Shown here piece after piece: positions 22,556 through 23,409 of a DNA stretch of 23,409 bases. The stretch's first letter is position 1. Each line of letters starts with the position of its first letter. The position numbers were made by a program, and so were the translations under genes. Source of the DNA: Bin87 sp034428455 (lineage in GTDB: Bacteria; Chloroflexota; Dehalococcoidia; Lucifugimonadales; UBA3495); assembly GCA_034428455.1 (NCBI GenBank), contig DAOUHZ010000095.1, positions 1-23,409 of the forward strand. The letters are read 5' to 3'. The notes below the pieces were generated by a model. That model was given only the letters and a program-made list of their open reading frames with translations, made no database searches and was not told where the DNA came from.

Positions 22556-23239
22556 ATGGCATTCAGCAAATTATACGACAGTGCCGCCGCCGCAGTGGCC
22601 GATATCCACGACGGTGCAACTGTACTACTCGGCGGCGTTTCCGGCGATAACGCTCCTGCTGGGTTGCTATCCGCGCTAGCTGCCAGGAACGTCCGGGATA
22701 TCACCTGCGTCTGCGACTCGACCTATTACGGAGCCGAGGATCTGCACCGCCTGGTGGCCGCCGGCTGCATATCCAAGATAATTTCACCCGCGCCATTTGG
22801 TTCGGGCAAGGAGGATGTGATCCAGAACCTTTGGAGTTCCGGCAAGTTGGCGGTCGAAGTGGTTCCGTGGGGCACGTTGGCGGAACGCATGCGCTCTGCC
22901 GGCGCCGGAATTGGCGGCGTGTTCCTGCCCGTTGGAATCGGCACTCGATTCGCCGAGGGGAAGGAGACCCGGGTGGTCAATGGGATCGAGTGTGTGTATG
23001 AGCCTCCACTGCGCGGAGATTTCGCCTTGATCCGGGCCTCTCATGCCGATGGTGTGGGCAATCTGGTGTACGCCGGCGCTCAGAGAGGGTGGAACTCCGC
23101 TGTCGTCTCCGCCGCCCGCGTCGCCATTGCCGAGGTCGGCCAGGTCGTCGAACCGGGCGGCATTGACCCGGAACGGGTGATCACGCCGGGCATCTTTGTG
23201 AACCGTATCGTCCAAGCAATCTCGACGCCCATCGGATAG
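22556..23239 (+). CDS. Family I CoA-transferase subunit A (3-oxoacid/glutaconate type)
   Basis: This 227-residue protein belongs to the alpha subunits of two-subunit CoA-transferases, which activate short acids by moving CoA from succinyl-CoA or acetyl-CoA. The N-terminal glycine-rich loop LLGGVSGDNAPAGLL (24-38) takes the place of the family GGFG-x-x-GxP loop, a divergent form. PWGTLAERMRSAGAGIGGVFLPVGIGT (near 104-130) and the ADGVGNLVYAGAQRGWN segment (161-177) are strong hallmarks of subunit A. Length is standard. The ribosome site is poor. The B-subunit gene begins six bases after its stop, as usual. It is divergent from the acyl-CoA operon and could serve the same pathway. Confidence 0.92.
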   Translation: MAFSKLYDSAAAAVADIHDGATVLLGGVSGDNAPAGLLSALAARNVRDITCVCDSTYYGAEDLHRLVAAGCISKIISPAPFGSGKEDVIQNLWSSGKLAVEVVPWGTLAERMRSAGAGIGGVFLPVGIGTRFAEGKETRVVNGIECVYEPPLRGDFALIRASHADGVGNLVYAGAQRGWNSAVVSAARVAIAEVGQVVEPGGIDPERVITPGIFVNRIVQAISTPIG

Positions 23240-23245
23240 CCCGCC

Positions 23246-23409
23246 ATGACCCTTGACAGACTTGATATGCACAGCGTGGCGCGACGTGCCGCCGCCGAAA
23301 TCGTTCCTGGCTCGGTGGTCGCCGTCAGCGGCGCCTTGGCGGTCGCGGCCGCCGATCTGGTCCCGCAGGATAGGGGCGTGTGGTTTTTGCGGGCGGGCGG
23401 GACCCTTTC
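23246..23409 (+). CDS. Family I CoA-transferase subunit B, partial (runs off the window)
   Basis: An open frame starts at ATG 23246 and runs without a stop to the window edge, giving the first 54 residues. MTLDRLDMHSVARRA, then EIVPGSVVAVSGAL and DLVPQDRGVWFLRAGG, follow the N-terminal pattern of ScoB/AtoA-like beta subunits. It is six bases downstream of the A-subunit stop. In the family a catalytic glutamate lies in an S-E-N-G motif near residue 50; here the aligned residues are Arg49-Ala50-Gly51-Gly52, so the Glu appears to be missing. Only the beginning is visible, so a shifted alignment is possible. Confidence 0.8.
   Translation, partial: MTLDRLDMHSVARRAAAEIVPGSVVAVSGALAVAAADLVPQDRGVWFLRAGGTL

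Noticed and set aside
1..23409. CRISPR arrays, tRNA or rRNA genes, insertion sequences or phage genes
   Set aside because: No regularly spaced direct repeats, cloverleaf-like sequences, transposase motifs or terminal inverted repeats were seen by eye; a tRNA scan would be decisive.

Overview
The window is 23.4 kb of high-GC bacterial DNA (by eye roughly 60% G+C) that is densely coded on both strands. It holds 22 protein genes, the last one cut by the window end. I recognised no tRNA, rRNA, CRISPR array, transposase or phage gene. The gene mix points to a Chloroflexota bacterium of the Dehalococcoidia/SAR202 kind: CaiB/BaiF CoA-transferases, acyl-CoA enzymes, a Uma2 nuclease, an oligopeptide-type ABC importer, a stand-alone TPP enzyme and a dimeric alpha-beta-barrel protein. 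This is inference from gene content, not a marker-gene result.

Layout. (1) 84-2693 (-): an M1 zinc aminopeptidase, divergent from 2895-4601 (+), a CPA2 cation/proton antiporter with C-terminal CBS domains. (2) 4694-6778 (+): leuC and leuD, the two subunits of isopropylmalate isomerase. leuC starts at TTG behind a strong Shine-Dalgarno and a perfect extended -10; a dispersed-repeat-like hairpin lies between the two genes. (3) 6842-7294 (-): two unrecognised 70-75 residue membrane proteins in a stretch of low G+C; they look like paralogues of each other. (4) 7391-9941 (-): two family III CoA-transferases one base apart, only one of which keeps the catalytic aspartate. (5) 10197-13700 (+): a Uma2-family nuclease, a TPP-dependent lyase/decarboxylase, a six-repeat TPR protein and an EthD-like protein, closed by a strong intrinsic terminator. 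(6) 13775-17571 (-): a binding lipoprotein and two permeases of a peptide/nickel-type ABC importer, without ATPases, behind a TTGACA promoter and a 24-bp palindrome. (7) 17828-22458 (-): an operon of two enoyl-CoA hydratase-fold proteins, a PHP-domain protein, an acyl-CoA ligase and a ketopantoate-reductase-fold dehydrogenase, ending in a perfect 11-bp-stem terminator. (8) 22556-23409 (+): subunits A and B (partial) of a family I CoA-transferase, divergent from that operon.

Together, regions 4 to 8 read as import and CoA-linked breakdown of organic acids: a solute is taken up, activated by the ligase or a CoA-transferase, hydrated or isomerised, and oxidised. The substrate cannot be named from sequence. 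A recurring feature is loss of a family's catalytic residue in one member: Asp to Gln in one family III CoA-transferase, the Glu of the family I B subunit apparently replaced, and one of two Glu lost in the second enoyl-CoA hydratase-fold protein. I found no obvious defence, secretion or mobile system. The best candidates for something undescribed are the twin small membrane proteins and the asymmetric CoA-transferase pair.
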